Shown here: positions 43,068 to 53,588 of the stretch, piece after piece | Layout: the number at the start of each line of letters is the position of its first letter | Numbering within the stretch: position 1 is the stretch's first letter | Assembly (NCBI GenBank): GCA_035937155.1 | Contig: DASYVJ010000003.1 | Span: 11,622 to 75,621, forward strand | Length of the DNA: 64,000 bases | Direction: 5' to 3' | Source of the DNA: Palsa-870 sp035937155 | GTDB lineage: Bacteria; Chloroflexota; Dormibacteria; Dormibacterales; Dormibacteraceae | The notes under the pieces: generated by a model | What the model was told of the DNA's origin: nothing | Database searches by the model: none | The model's input: only the letters and a program-made list of their open reading frames with translations | Program-made: the position numbers and the translations under genes

Positions 43068-43496
43068 GTTTTTCGGGTCGGTTGGGTGGCCACCTAGCTC
43101 GAGCGGAATCAAGTGGTCTTCTTCGTAATCAGCCGGCACGGTGTCGGTGTAGCCGTAGGCCTTGATCTGTTGCCGCTTGAGGGCATCCGTGTAACGCGAT
43201 GGAGGCCGGACGGTGGTCGTGTAACCGCTGACGCAGATGGTCGAGTGGATGTTGTCCTGAGTGACCCGGGGGTCGGCCAGCCCGGGGGTGCACACGGGGT
43301 CGGGCAGGCCGTTGGCGGAATGGCATTCGCCGCCAGCGGCAGTCACAGTCGGAGTCATAACGCTCTCGGGAGCTACTGGAGTTGCCTGTGACAAACCGAA
43401 CGATTGCCAGGCGAGTACCACGCCAAGAATGAGTGCCACGAGGCAGACAGTCAGTAGAACGAGGAGGGCGATCCGTCCGCCTCTCTGCCTCAACAA
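42924..43496 (-). CDS. Exported HNH-like nuclease-type protein
   Basis: The 190-residue product has an N-terminal signal or anchor helix (IALLVLLTVCLVALILGVVLA). A domain with VCTPGLADPRVTQDNIHSTIC (two Cys) follows, then YEEDHLIPLELGGHPTDPKNLWPEP, an HNH-type DH...N pattern common to small secreted putative endonucleases. A C-terminal helix ends it. Start TTG at 43496 or 43493; upstream TACCAT ends six bases before the first TTG, so the mRNA could be leaderless. Its last 144 bases overlap the 3' end of the GT87-like gene. Confidence 0.75.
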   Translation of the reverse strand: MLRQRGGRIALLVLLTVCLVALILGVVLAWQSFGLSQATPVAPESVMTPTVTAAGGECHSANGLPDPVCTPGLADPRVTQDNIHSTICVSGYTTTVRPPSRYTDALKRQQIKAYGYTDTVPADYEEDHLIPLELGGHPTDPKNLWPEPRSGAHTATTKDGIENSLHSRVCAGLMTLAAAQIAIATNWEAA

Positions 43497-43537
43497 CGCG
43501 AGGATGGTAGCGGGGCGGTAACCTCACCCGAAAATCG

Positions 43538-44494
43538 ATGCGAATCGTCATTAGCGGTGGGAGCGGGCAGGTCGGACAGATTCTGGCTCGTCATTTCCAC
43601 GCCCGAGGATTCGACGTTGCAACCGTGTCGCGTCATGTGCAGCCGGCGGCTTGGTCGACCATCGCGTGGGACGGACTTCGCCCCGGACAGTGGGTCAAAG
43701 AGATAGAAGGCGCTGATGTGGTCATCAACCTGGCCGGACGCAGCGTCAACTGCAGATACAACCGAGCGAACCGCCTGGCAATCATTCAATCTCGAATCCT
43801 CACCACCAGGCTCGTTGGTGATGCGATCGGCATGTCATCCCGCCCGCCCAAACTCTGGATGAATGCCAGCACGGCCACGATCTACAGGCAGGCCAACGAC
43901 CGCCCCATGGATGATATCCATGGCGAGATTGGAGGCAACGAGCCCGGCCTTCCATCGACCTGGCGCTTCAGCTACGACGTCGCGACCAGCTGGGAGCGCG
44001 CCTTCTTCGACGCCAAGACTCCAAACACGCGAAAGATCGCGCTGCGGAGCTCGATGATCATGAGTCCCGACAAAGGTGGTGTCATGGATACCCTGCTGAA
44101 CCTGGTGCGGCTGGGCCTGGGAGGCACGGCCGGTTCCGGTCAGCAGTTCATGTCGTGGATCCACGACGCCGACTTCGGACAAGCGATCGAGTTCTTGATC
44201 GCACGGGATGATCTGGACGGCTGCATCAACATCACCTCTCCAAACCCGGTACCCAATCGCGACTTCATGGCAGGTCTGCGGCGGGCGTATGGGGCGCCGA
44301 TCGGACTACCTGCGACGACGTGGATGCTGGAAATCGGCGCCATTTTCCTGCGTACCGAAACCGAGCTCATCCTCAAGAGCCGGCGAGTTGTCCCCAGGCG
44401 GCTTCTCGATGCGGGTTTTAGCTTTCAGTTTCCGGAATGGACGCCCGCCGCACACGACCTCGTTCAGCGTTGGAGGTCAACACCACTTTCGTGA
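43538..44494 (+). CDS. TIGR01777-type SDR epimerase-like protein
   Basis: This 318-residue extended short-chain dehydrogenase/epimerase homologue has the nucleotide-binding GGSGQVGQ at residues 7-14. Then it has DVVINLAGRSVNCRY, the family's NLAG..V..RW-like segment, and STATIYR with Tyr in the active-site region. SMIMSPDKGGVMDTLLNLVRLGLGG and SWIHDADFGQAIEFLI follow, near the TIGR01777 pattern of IHIDD. The substrate is unknown. It is divergent from the nuclease-like gene. Confidence 0.87.
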   Translation: MRIVISGGSGQVGQILARHFHARGFDVATVSRHVQPAAWSTIAWDGLRPGQWVKEIEGADVVINLAGRSVNCRYNRANRLAIIQSRILTTRLVGDAIGMSSRPPKLWMNASTATIYRQANDRPMDDIHGEIGGNEPGLPSTWRFSYDVATSWERAFFDAKTPNTRKIALRSSMIMSPDKGGVMDTLLNLVRLGLGGTAGSGQQFMSWIHDADFGQAIEFLIARDDLDGCINITSPNPVPNRDFMAGLRRAYGAPIGLPATTWMLEIGAIFLRTETELILKSRRVVPRRLLDAGFSFQFPEWTPAAHDLVQRWRSTPLS

Positions 44495-44509
44495 TGGTGG
44501 TTTGGTGCC

Positions 44510-44908
44510 TTACGAGGCGCGGGCGCTTAGCTTGAAAGCGGATCGCACGAGCCGCCTGACCACAGGCCGCTCGGCATCGGCCGCAGAGCGCAGGGTGATG
44601 AACCGCGCGTCCTTGCCGCTGCCCTGAAGCAGGCCGCTGCCGTCGTCGAGCTCGCGCCCGCGATAGAAGAAGATGGTGGAGTGGTTCGGGAACGTGCCGA
44701 TACCCACCACGTTGGCGCCGTCGACCGAGTAGCGGACGATCTTCCACATCGCGCTGCTGGAGCGTGGTGGCTGGCTGCGATACGTGATCTCATCCGCCTT
44801 CGGAGCGACCTCCTTGACGGTCTTGATCGCAGCCTTTACCGTGGCGCGCACTGTCGGGGGAACCTTCTTGAGCTGTTCGGGGAGCGAGAACTCCGCGGCG
44901 GGTGTCAT
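44510..44908 (-). CDS. DUF1801 family protein (YdhG/YjbR-like fold)
   Basis: The 132-residue product has the pattern LPPEL..P..R..V..AI-like: SLPEQLKKVPPTVRATVKAAIKTVKEVAPKADEITYRSQPP, then SVDGANVVGIGTFPNHSTIFFYRG. DUF1801 proteins are iron-sulphur or frataxin-fold linked in part, but function is unproven. The ATG at 44908 lies after the upstream DUF5996 stop overlap. A TTG at 44941 is the alternative. Last in a three-gene minus-strand operon. Confidence 0.75.
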   Translation of the reverse strand: MTPAAEFSLPEQLKKVPPTVRATVKAAIKTVKEVAPKADEITYRSQPPRSSSAMWKIVRYSVDGANVVGIGTFPNHSTIFFYRGRELDDGSGLLQGSGKDARFITLRSAADAERPVVRRLVRSAFKLSARAS

Positions 44909-44924
44909 CGGATCAAATTTTAGA

Positions 44925-45845
44925 TCAGCGCATCCGTTCAACCACCAGGCCGGGATCCCACCCCGTCAGGCGCGCGCCCGCGGCATAAGTGCTCTCGCAG
45001 AACTGGAGAATCGTGCCTCGAGGCTGGGCACTCGTGCGGACGTCGTCGTACAGGAGCGCAAACTCGCCTAGTTCCGAATTCCAGCGTGCCTCAGATGGCT
45101 CGATTACCTGCTGGTCGATTCCGTCCGGTTTGGGATACGTGTACGAAAAGAACGCGGCATGTGGGAACTGTGGGTTGCCTGGCCAGAACCCCACGCAGAT
45201 CTGCTCGGCATCGGCAGACAGCCGTTCGATTCGTCCAAATCGTGGTGGCGGCTCGACGACCCGACCCGAGAACCTGGTGATGGCAAGGTCGAACGTGCTC
45301 CAGAAGAAGTGCACCGGAGACGTCCTCCCCCGATAGCGGGAACGATGATCTTTGAAGACAAGATCCACCTGCGACAACACTCTCCAGAAGCGATTCGCCC
45401 ACTCCGGCTCATAGGCCTTGTGGACGGTGTCTTCCGCAAAGGGAATCGGATCGCTGACCTCGTCGGGAATGGGCCGGAAGTCGGGTTCTATGCCCAGCGC
45501 GCTCAGGTTTGTTGTGAACTCCGCAAAGAAGTCCGCGACCGGTCGGGCGGTCAACGCAACCCGGCGAGTCTCCCCACGAGTGGTCTCGATGACAACCTGA
45601 TGGTCGATGAGATCGACGTCAATCTGGAATATCAATCCGGCGTACGCCATCGGCGTCGTGGTCAGCCCGCGCGAGCTCAGATAGAGCGGAACGTTGGCCC
45701 ACTGGGGTTCGAACGGGCTCAGCGCAAGCCGGACCTTGCCCACGATCTGAAGTTTCATGTGCAGCGTGTCCAGCGTGTCTTTCCATTCGCCGTAAGGCAG
45801 CTCGGGCCAGGCTTCCAGACTGGCGACCCGACTCCGGCCCTTCAC
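44925..45845 (-). CDS. DUF5996 family protein
   Basis: The 306-residue product matches the family core WPELPYGEWKDTLDTLHMKLQIVGKVRLALSPFEPQWANVPLYLSSRGLTTTP. The mid-part has DFFAEFTTNLSALGIEPDF and the end has SYTYPKPDGIDQQVIEP. The biochemical role is unknown. The ATG at 45845 overlaps the stop of the CDGSH gene (ATGA), so it is translated with it. Confidence 0.88.
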   Translation of the reverse strand: MKGRSRVASLEAWPELPYGEWKDTLDTLHMKLQIVGKVRLALSPFEPQWANVPLYLSSRGLTTTPMAYAGLIFQIDVDLIDHQVVIETTRGETRRVALTARPVADFFAEFTTNLSALGIEPDFRPIPDEVSDPIPFAEDTVHKAYEPEWANRFWRVLSQVDLVFKDHRSRYRGRTSPVHFFWSTFDLAITRFSGRVVEPPPRFGRIERLSADAEQICVGFWPGNPQFPHAAFFSYTYPKPDGIDQQVIEPSEARWNSELGEFALLYDDVRTSAQPRGTILQFCESTYAAGARLTGWDPGLVVERMR

Positions 45846-46351
45846 CTGCCGCGTGGATCCTCAGCTTTGCTCATCGGCTCGTCCAGCCGAGTTCGGACTG
45901 GGCTGAGATGGATTCGAAACGGAACCCCTGGCGCGCGAAACCCGACAGCGAGGTGCTGGTTGTCGCAGAACGGCTTGTGCTGCGATTCGCCGCAGCGGCA
46001 AAGCGTGGTTCGAGGCAGCGTCTCGATGGTGCCGTCCTCACGCCGGACTTCAATCTTGCCCGTTACCAGCAGTGGCCCGTCGCGCATCAGAGTTACTTTT
46101 GTCGGCCCGTCGGGATCCTCCGGCGGCCCACCATCCAGCCGCCTGTAAAGCAGTGCGCCACTCGGGCATCGCCGAACGACTTCGGCCACGTCGTCTGCAT
46201 CGGCCACGTCCGCCAAGATCCACGGCCGGCGCTTGAGGTCGAAGACTCGAGGGTGGCCGCGCAGGCATTCACCGACGTGGATGCAGATGTCCAGGTCAAA
46301 GCTGACCTCGATGTCTCGCCCGCGATAGACCTTGCGCACCCCACTCACCAT
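45842..46351 (-). CDS. Fusion of YjdI-type ferredoxin domain and CDGSH iron-sulphur domain
   Basis: The 169-residue product holds two iron-sulphur modules. The N-terminal YjdI/Fer4_19 domain has VYRGRDIEVSFDLDICIHVGECLRGHPRVF and a further RCPSGALLYRR, giving three cysteines. The C-terminal CDGSH domain reads CRCGESQHKPFCDNQH, the full C-x-C-x2-S-x3-P-x-C-D-x2-H motif binding a 2Fe-2S cluster with three Cys and one His. The ATG at 46351 fits the family N-terminus and an ATG at 46384 is the alternative. It is divergent from tetR, so the 40-base gap holds both promoters. Confidence 0.88.
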   Translation of the reverse strand: MVSGVRKVYRGRDIEVSFDLDICIHVGECLRGHPRVFDLKRRPWILADVADADDVAEVVRRCPSGALLYRRLDGGPPEDPDGPTKVTLMRDGPLLVTGKIEVRREDGTIETLPRTTLCRCGESQHKPFCDNQHLAVGFRAPGVPFRIHLSPVRTRLDEPMSKAEDPRGR

Positions 46352-46396
46352 ACGTCCGACTAAAAGGGGCCATTTCCTGGCCATGGATATAGAAAA

Positions 46397-46419
46397 ACCG
46401 ACCGTCGGTCTGTTATAGT
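46397..46419 (+). promoter_or_regulatory. TetR operator and -10 box of a leaderless promoter
   Basis: A perfect inverted repeat ACCGAC-C-GTCGGT (46397-46409) lies directly upstream of a TATAGT -10 (46414-46419). Counting seven bases from the -10 gives +1 at 46426, the first base of the tetR GTG. The palindrome between -35 and -10 suits autorepression and could also serve the divergent iron-sulphur operon. Confidence 0.7.
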
Positions 46420-46425
46420 TTCGGT

Positions 46426-47109
46426 GTGTCCCGGACAGTGAACGCGACCCTCCATATGATCCGCCGGGACGCCTTCCTGGACGTAGCCCAGCGGCTCGTC
46501 CAGACCAAGGGTTACGAGGCGATGAGCATCCAGGACGTGCTGAACGAGCTGGAGGCGTCGAAAGGTGCCTTCTACCACTACTTCGATTCAAAACAGGCGC
46601 TCCTCGAGGCAATCGTCGAGCGATTCGCCGACGGCTCGTTAGCTACTCTGGCGCCCGTTCTGGGCGATGCTGAGCTTCCGGCCCTTCAAAAGCTGGAACG
46701 TGTCGTTGCCGGCATCGGTCGCTGGAAGGCTGCCCAGAAAGAGCTGGTGCTGGCGATCGTCGACGTCTGGCGCTCGGACGACAACGCCATAGTCCGCGAG
46801 AAGCTGCGCCGCCTGAGCGTGAGCCGCATGGTCCCCCTCATCTCCACGGTGGTCAAGCAGGGTACCGACGAGGGTGTTTTCCAGGTCACGTCACCGGAAG
46901 AGACGGCGGAGGTGTTTGTGGCGCTGATGTTGGGCTTCCAGGAGCGGGCGGTCGATCTTTTCATCGCGCGCCAGGCCGGCACCGTCACCTTCGAGGCCGT
47001 GAAACGAGCGATCGCCTCATTGACGGAGGCGGTAGAACGAATTCTTGGCATTCCGCACGGGTCGCTGACGCTGATGGATGAGCCCGCCCTTCATTTTTGG
47101 TTCGGTTAA
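46426..47109 (+). CDS. TetR family transcriptional regulator
   Basis: The 227-residue regulator has the N-terminal HTH IRRDAFLDVAQRLVQTKGYEAMSIQDVLNELEASKGAFYHYFDSKQALLEAI, a full TetR_N match. The ligand domain (residues 70-200) is variable. The GTG start coincides with the predicted transcription start. The next gene starts 11 bases after the stop, an ABC exporter ATPase, so this is probably the exporter's local repressor. Confidence 0.93.
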   Translation: MSRTVNATLHMIRRDAFLDVAQRLVQTKGYEAMSIQDVLNELEASKGAFYHYFDSKQALLEAIVERFADGSLATLAPVLGDAELPALQKLERVVAGIGRWKAAQKELVLAIVDVWRSDDNAIVREKLRRLSVSRMVPLISTVVKQGTDEGVFQVTSPEETAEVFVALMLGFQERAVDLFIARQAGTVTFEAVKRAIASLTEAVERILGIPHGSLTLMDEPALHFWFG

Positions 47110-47119
47110 GGAGACACAG

Positions 47120-48035
<916 letters not shown>

Positions 48036-48049
<14 letters not shown>

Positions 48050-49679
48050 CGTCTTTCTCAAGACCCTCCGCGACTACCGGATCGCAATCTTGGGCTGGGG
48101 CATAGGAATGGGGCTGGTGGTCATCTCGCCGATGGCCAGCGTGTCCGCCCTCGTCACGACGCCCCAGGCGAGGCAGCAGCTGATCAGCCTGGCCCAAACA
48201 TTCGCGTGGAACGCCGACCCGGTCGCGGTGGACACCATCGGCGGCTACGCGACTTTCAAGATCGGCATCTTCATGTTCCTGATCGCCATCTGGCCGCTCC
48301 TGGCCGGCAGCCGGGTGCTGCGCGGCGAGGAAGACCGTGGCTCGCTTGACGTGCTCCTCTCACTTCCGCGACCGAGGCTCAACGTGGCGCTGGAAAAGGT
48401 GGCGGCGATGTGGACAGCGCTTTTCGCGATGGGCGTGCTGATCGGACTGCTGGCATTTGCCGGCGGCAAGAAGTTCGGCGGCGACTTCGGGCTCGGCGAC
48501 GCGCTTCTGTTCGGCTTGAACCTCGCCCTGCTGTGCGCGGTGTTCGGTGGCCTGGCGCTGTTGATCTCGCAGTTCACCGAGGAGCGCGGCCCGGCAGCAG
48601 GCTGGACGGCGGGGCTGCTACTCGTCTTCATCGTCCTCGACATGGTCCACCGGGTCGTTGCCAATACCGAGTGGATCTCGCGCCTCTCCCCCATCTACTA
48701 CTACAACCTCAGCAAGCCGCTGGTGCCGGGCTACGGCGCCAACGTCGGCGCCATGGTCGTCTTGCTTGCCCTGGCAGCGATCCTCGGTGTCGCTGCGGTA
48801 TGGCTGTTCGTCCGCCGCGACGTCGGAGGCACCGTTCCGCTGCCACGCTGGCTCAGGCTGCCGGAACGCCAGGCGAGTCGAGCGCTCCCGGTCGGTGATT
48901 GGTCGCTTCGATCCGTCTACGCCCGCAGCATGGGCATGATCGCGATGCCCACCTTCTGGTGGACCCTGGGCATCGCGGGGTTCGCGGGCTGGATGGTTTA
49001 CGTCGTCCAGCTGATGGAGGCGAGGCTGTCCTCACTGCTGTCAAGCTCGCCTGCCTTCACCGCGCTCATCAAGAATCTCGGCGGAAGCGACGTTGGCGTC
49101 AACGCCGGCTTCCTGAGCGCGATGTTTTTCTTCCTGCCGCTCTTGCTGATGGCGTTCGCGGTCACCCAGGTGAGCAGCTGGTCTGCCGATGAGCAGGAGG
49201 GCCGCCTCGAGCTGGTGCTCGCTGCCCCGCAGGCGCGCGTCTCGGTGCTGCTGGGTCGGTTTGCAGCCCTCGGTACGGCCACTGTCGCCATCGGCGTTAT
49301 CACCCTGCTCGCCTCAGCCGGCGCCGCAGCTGCGGCAGGGCTGAGCCTCGATACGGGCAACCTGGCAGCGGCAACGCTGGGGATGATCCCGCTCGGTCTG
49401 TTGATGGCCGCGATCGGGTACCTGGCGTCGGGCTGGCTGCGCACCGCGGTAGATACCGGGCTCCTGAGCTTCGTCCTGGCCGCCTGGTTCTTTATCAGCT
49501 TCATCGGACCGGAGCTCAAGCTGCCAGACGCGACGCTGCGCCTGTCGGCCTTCTACTACTACGGCACGCCGCTACTGCATGGCCTGCAGCTGACGTCGGT
49601 GGTTGGGGTCCTCGCGGTCGCTGCGCTGGCATTAGGTCTCGGGACGCTGCGGTTCGCCCGCAAAGATATCGGCGTATAG
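48036..49679 (+). CDS. ABC-2 type multidrug exporter permease
   Basis: The 547-residue permease has 12 hydrophobic segments in two similar halves (each begins with a long loop then RGEEDRGSLDVLLSLPRPRL or SADEQEGRLELVLAAPQARV). This is the pattern of fused ABC-2 permeases that work as one polypeptide. The GTG at 48036 has AAGGAGG six bases upstream, inside the ATPase gene. Confidence 0.88.
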
Positions 49680-49694
49680 CTCCGCGCAGAGTTG

Positions 49695-50648
49695 ATGACC
49701 TCTCTGTACCCAGAGATCGAGCCGTACGACCACGGGATGCTCGACGTGGGCGACGGCAACCTCGTCTATTGGGAGGTTTCTGGTAGCCCGGCGGGCAAGC
49801 CGGCTGTGATGTTCCACGGTGGTCCAGGGTCGGGTTGCGCCCCCTGGTGGCGACGGTACTTCAACCCGAACGCATATCGCGTCGTGTTGTTCGACCAACG
49901 CGGCTGCGGCCGAAGTACCCCACACGCGAGCGATCCCGGGGTTAACCTCGCACACAACACCACCCAGCACCTGATCGCGGACATCGAGCGACTAAGGGAA
50001 TACCTCGGAATCGATCAATGGCTGGTGGTCGGCGGCTCATGGGGCTCGACTCTTGCCCTCGCCTACGCCGAATCTTTACCCGAGCGCGCTTCCGAGATGG
50101 TTCTGTTCAGCATCGCAACGACCACGCATCGCGACGTGCGCTGGGTGACGCACGACATGGGCCGGTACTTTCCCGAGGCTTGGGCTCGGTTCAAGGACGG
50201 CGTGCCCGCCGCCGATCGCGACGGCGACCTGGTCGCCGCGTACTACCGGTCGCTGCATGATCCCGATCCCGCCGTGCGCGAGAAGGCCGCTCGGGACTGG
50301 TGCCGCTGGGAGGACACGCATGTGGCTGTGAGGTCCGATCATCGACCCGACCCGCGATACGAGGATCCCAGCTTCCGGATGGCCTTCGCCCGGCTCGTGA
50401 CGCATTACTGGCATCACGCAGCCTTCCTCGAGGATGGCGTCCTCCTGCGCGACGCCGGCCGGCTGGCCGCAATACCTGGAGTCCTTGTCCACGGCCGGAT
50501 GGATCTCAGCTCACCGCTTGATGTCCCGTGGCAGCTGAGTCGGGTGTGGCCGGGCAGCGAGCTGGTCGTAATCGACGACGCCGGCCATGGCGCCGGCCAA
50601 CCTGGCATGCGGGAGGCGGTGATGGCCGCGATCGAACGCTTCGCCTAA
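49695..50648 (+). CDS. pip: Proline iminopeptidase (alpha/beta hydrolase)
   Basis: This 317-residue cytoplasmic peptidase removes N-terminal proline. It has the oxyanion segment FHGGPGSGCAPWWRRYF, the DQRGCGRSTPHAS motif, nucleophile Ser in VVGGSWGSTLALAYAE, Asp in VHGRMDLSSPL and His in DDAGHGAGQ. It starts 15 bases after the exporter permease, so it may be co-transcribed, although a separate function is likely. Confidence 0.93.
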   Translation: MTSLYPEIEPYDHGMLDVGDGNLVYWEVSGSPAGKPAVMFHGGPGSGCAPWWRRYFNPNAYRVVLFDQRGCGRSTPHASDPGVNLAHNTTQHLIADIERLREYLGIDQWLVVGGSWGSTLALAYAESLPERASEMVLFSIATTTHRDVRWVTHDMGRYFPEAWARFKDGVPAADRDGDLVAAYYRSLHDPDPAVREKAARDWCRWEDTHVAVRSDHRPDPRYEDPSFRMAFARLVTHYWHHAAFLEDGVLLRDAGRLAAIPGVLVHGRMDLSSPLDVPWQLSRVWPGSELVVIDDAGHGAGQPGMREAVMAAIERFA

Positions 50649-50698
50649 GAGCGCCCGCAAGGACATCGGTGCATAGGTTCGAGCCTAAGGGACGCTGG

Positions 50699-51553
50699 CT
50701 ACTTGGTTCCTGCCCCCAAGATCAGCTCAGCTGAAGCTTCGAATCCGGCGTCACCCTCGAATGCGCGCAGCTCACCCTCGATCTCGTCCCAAGATGCGTC
50801 TTGTTCCACGCTCGGCAACGCGGCCAGCATCTGCTGCAGGGCGCCAAACGATTCCCGCTCGAAACGCACGCACTCGGCCGCGGAGGCTAGTCGTAGCGGC
50901 GTCCGCACGGCTTGCGCGGTCACCTCGGTGAAATCAGCTCCGCGCAGCATCTCCTCCATCACTCCCGGAGCGCCGAGGCTGAACGGCCCGGGCAGACCAG
51001 GCGCGGGCGGCGCAAGTTGAGCCCGCCGCCGGATGATCGAGATGGGAATCGAGAAGAAGCGGTTTTGATCCGGAGTGGAGAAGCCGGCGAGCACCACCCG
51101 ACCTCCGGTCTTGAGCATGCGATGGACTGCGCGAAGCGCGCCCTTGCGATCGGGAAAATAGATCAGTCCCAGCCGTGAGAGCACGGCGTCATACGATTCG
51201 TCTGGAAGGTCCGGGTTCTCGCCATCCATCACCCTGGTCTCGAAGTTGGTCAAGCCAAGCTCCCGCGCGGTCTGCTGAGCAAACTCGAGGATGTTGGACG
51301 AGATGTCAGTGGCCAGGACGTGGCCGGATCGGCCGACTCTTTCGGCAGCTGACAGCGAAGGTTCGCCCGCACCGGCGGCAAGATCGAGCACGCGGTCGCC
51401 AGGATCAAGATCGGCCATGTCGAGCATTGCATTGGTAACCGGACCCAACCATGCCTGGAGGGTGGGCGTCCACCGGTGCCATGCGGCGGCAGCATTCTGC
51501 CATTGCTGGCGCGTGGTCTCCTTGTAAGCGACCGCGTCAAATTCCTGCGCCAT
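50699..51553 (-). CDS. Class I SAM-dependent methyltransferase
   Basis: The 284-residue product has motif I VLDLAAGAGEPSLSAAERVG near residue 58, followed by ATDISSNILEFAQQ, LSRLGLIYFPDRKGALRAVHRMLKTGGRVVLAGF and a C-terminal substrate domain. The pattern is that of UbiE/Coq5-like and small-molecule methyltransferases. The ATG at 51553 lies 10 bases after the ABC exporter stop, so it is last in a five-gene operon. A substrate is not evident, but export-linked modification is possible. Confidence 0.87.
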   Translation of the reverse strand: MAQEFDAVAYKETTRQQWQNAAAAWHRWTPTLQAWLGPVTNAMLDMADLDPGDRVLDLAAGAGEPSLSAAERVGRSGHVLATDISSNILEFAQQTARELGLTNFETRVMDGENPDLPDESYDAVLSRLGLIYFPDRKGALRAVHRMLKTGGRVVLAGFSTPDQNRFFSIPISIIRRRAQLAPPAPGLPGPFSLGAPGVMEEMLRGADFTEVTAQAVRTPLRLASAAECVRFERESFGALQQMLAALPSVEQDASWDEIEGELRAFEGDAGFEASAELILGAGTK

Positions 51554-51563
51554 GTTTTCGAGG

Positions 51564-53588
51564 TTACGCCGCAGCCGTCGGCTGTCCCGAGCGCTCGCCT
51601 TCAGCAAGCTCGGTGGCGCCGAGGAACTGCGCTGCGTACAGGCGGTGGTAGGCGCCGCGAGTGGCGAGCAGCTGCTCGTGCGTGCCGCGCTCAACAATGC
51701 GTCCGGACTCCATAGCCAGGATGAGGTCCGCGTCGCGGATGGTGGACAGCCGGTGGGCGATGACGAAGCTCGTTCGATCGGTGCGCAGCGCGGCCATCGC
51801 GCGTTGCACCAGAACCTCGGTCCGGGTGTCCACTGAGCTCGTGGCCTCGTCCAGGATGAGCAGCGACGGATCAGCGAGGAAGGCGCGCGCGATGGTGATC
51901 AGCTGTTTCTCCCCGGCACTGATGTTGCTCCCCTCCTCATCGATGACTGTGTCGTACCCGAGGGGCAGGTTGTGAACGAACCGGTCCACGAAGGTTGCCT
52001 CCGCCGCGGCGCGGATCTGCTCATCGGTGGCACGTGAGTTGCCGTAGGCGATGTTGTCGCGGATGGTGCCACCGAACAACCACGTGTCCTGCAGCACCAT
52101 GCCGATGCGTGAGCGCAGGTCCTGCCGGCGCATCTTGGCGATGTCAACGCCGTCGAGCGTGATCCGCCCGGCGTCCAGCTCATAGAACCGCATGATCAGG
52201 TTGACGAGTGTTGTTTTTCCGGCACCCGTTGGGCCGACGATCGCGATTGTGTGCCCAGGCTCGGCGACAAGGGACAGGTCTTCGATGAGTGGCTGCTCGC
52301 GGTTATACCGAAACGAGACGTGCTCGAACTCCACACGGCCGCGCCGGCTGGAAGGAACGACTGGGTTCGCCGGTTCCGCGCTTTCCTCCTCAGCGTCGAG
52401 GAGCTCGAAGACGCGCTCGGCGGACGCCACCCCGGACTGAAGCAGGTTGGCCATCGAGGCGACCTGCGTAAGGGGCTGGGTGAACTGGCGTGAGTACTGG
52501 ATGAAAGCTTGAACGTCACCGAGCGTCATCGCCCCGGTGGCCACTCGCACGCCTCCGATGACCGCGATGGCGACATAGCTGAGGTTTCCGACGAACATCA
52601 TCGACGGCATGATGAGCCCGGAAATGAACTGGGCGCCGAAGCTGGCCTTAAACAGCTCGTCGTTCTTCCTTCGAAATTCTTCCTCGACCTCACGCTGCCG
52701 CCCGAACACTTTGACGAGCTCATGTCCCGTGAACGCCTCTTCGATATGTCCGTTCAAGGCACCGGTCTGACGCCACTGCGCGACGAACAGCTTCTGCGAG
52801 CGTTTCCCCACCTGGGTGGCGACGACGACAGAGACTGGCACGCTGACCAGCGCGACTAACGCGAGCAGCGGTGAGACCACGAACATCATCGCCAGCACAC
52901 CGATCACGGTCAGCACCCCGCTGAGCAGCTGACTCAGCGTCTGCTGCAGGGACTGCGCGGTATTGTCGATGTCATTGGTGACACGGCTCAAGAGCTCGCC
53001 GCGCGGTTGCTTGTCGAAAAACTGCAGAGGCAGCCGGTTCAGCTTGTCCTCGACGTCCTGCCTCAGCTGGAACACAGTCCTCTGCACCACGTCGTTGAGC
53101 AGATAACCCTGCATCCAGCCGAACACCGACGATGCGATGTACAGACCCACTGCCAGCATCAGGACTGAGGCCAGAGCGCCGAAGTCGATGCCCTGACCCG
53201 GAACGACGTGCATCCTCGCGACCATGTCGGCGAGGTTGTTGTTCCCGGCCGCGCGCAAGGCCGCAATCGCCTGGTCCGCCGTAATCCCGGCCAGCAGCCG
53301 CTTGCCAATGACACCGGTGAAGATGATGTCCGTCGCGCGCCCGATGATCTTCGGTCCGATGACAAGGAAGGCGACGCTGGTCACGCCCAGGCCGATGACC
53401 GCAAGGACTTTCAGGCGCTCAGGGCTCAGGCGCTTGATCAGCCGCCGTACGGAGGGGCCGAAGCTCATGGGCTTCTCGGCGGGCATGCCGCCTCCGCCCC
53501 AAGGCCCTCCACCGAAAGGCCCGCGCGCAGGTGGGCGCGGCGTCGGGCTCATCGCAGAGCGACCGTTCGTCGTGGATCGCTCGCTCAT
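51564..53588 (-). CDS. ABC exporter half-transporter B (canonical ATPase site)
   Basis: This is a 674-residue type IV ABC exporter subunit. A Pro/Gly-rich N-terminus (residues 1-37) is followed by a six-helix membrane domain. The nucleotide domain has Walker A GPTGAGKTT, a non-canonical signature ISAGEKQLITIAR and Walker B LLILDEATSSVD with the catalytic Glu. It pairs with subunit A, whose site is degenerate. The ATG overlaps the A stop by four bases (ATGA). Confidence 0.95.
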   Translation of the reverse strand: MSERSTTNGRSAMSPTPRPPARGPFGGGPWGGGGMPAEKPMSFGPSVRRLIKRLSPERLKVLAVIGLGVTSVAFLVIGPKIIGRATDIIFTGVIGKRLLAGITADQAIAALRAAGNNNLADMVARMHVVPGQGIDFGALASVLMLAVGLYIASSVFGWMQGYLLNDVVQRTVFQLRQDVEDKLNRLPLQFFDKQPRGELLSRVTNDIDNTAQSLQQTLSQLLSGVLTVIGVLAMMFVVSPLLALVALVSVPVSVVVATQVGKRSQKLFVAQWRQTGALNGHIEEAFTGHELVKVFGRQREVEEEFRRKNDELFKASFGAQFISGLIMPSMMFVGNLSYVAIAVIGGVRVATGAMTLGDVQAFIQYSRQFTQPLTQVASMANLLQSGVASAERVFELLDAEEESAEPANPVVPSSRRGRVEFEHVSFRYNREQPLIEDLSLVAEPGHTIAIVGPTGAGKTTLVNLIMRFYELDAGRITLDGVDIAKMRRQDLRSRIGMVLQDTWLFGGTIRDNIAYGNSRATDEQIRAAAEATFVDRFVHNLPLGYDTVIDEEGSNISAGEKQLITIARAFLADPSLLILDEATSSVDTRTEVLVQRAMAALRTDRTSFVIAHRLSTIRDADLILAMESGRIVERGTHEQLLATRGAYHRLYAAQFLGATELAEGERSGQPTAAA

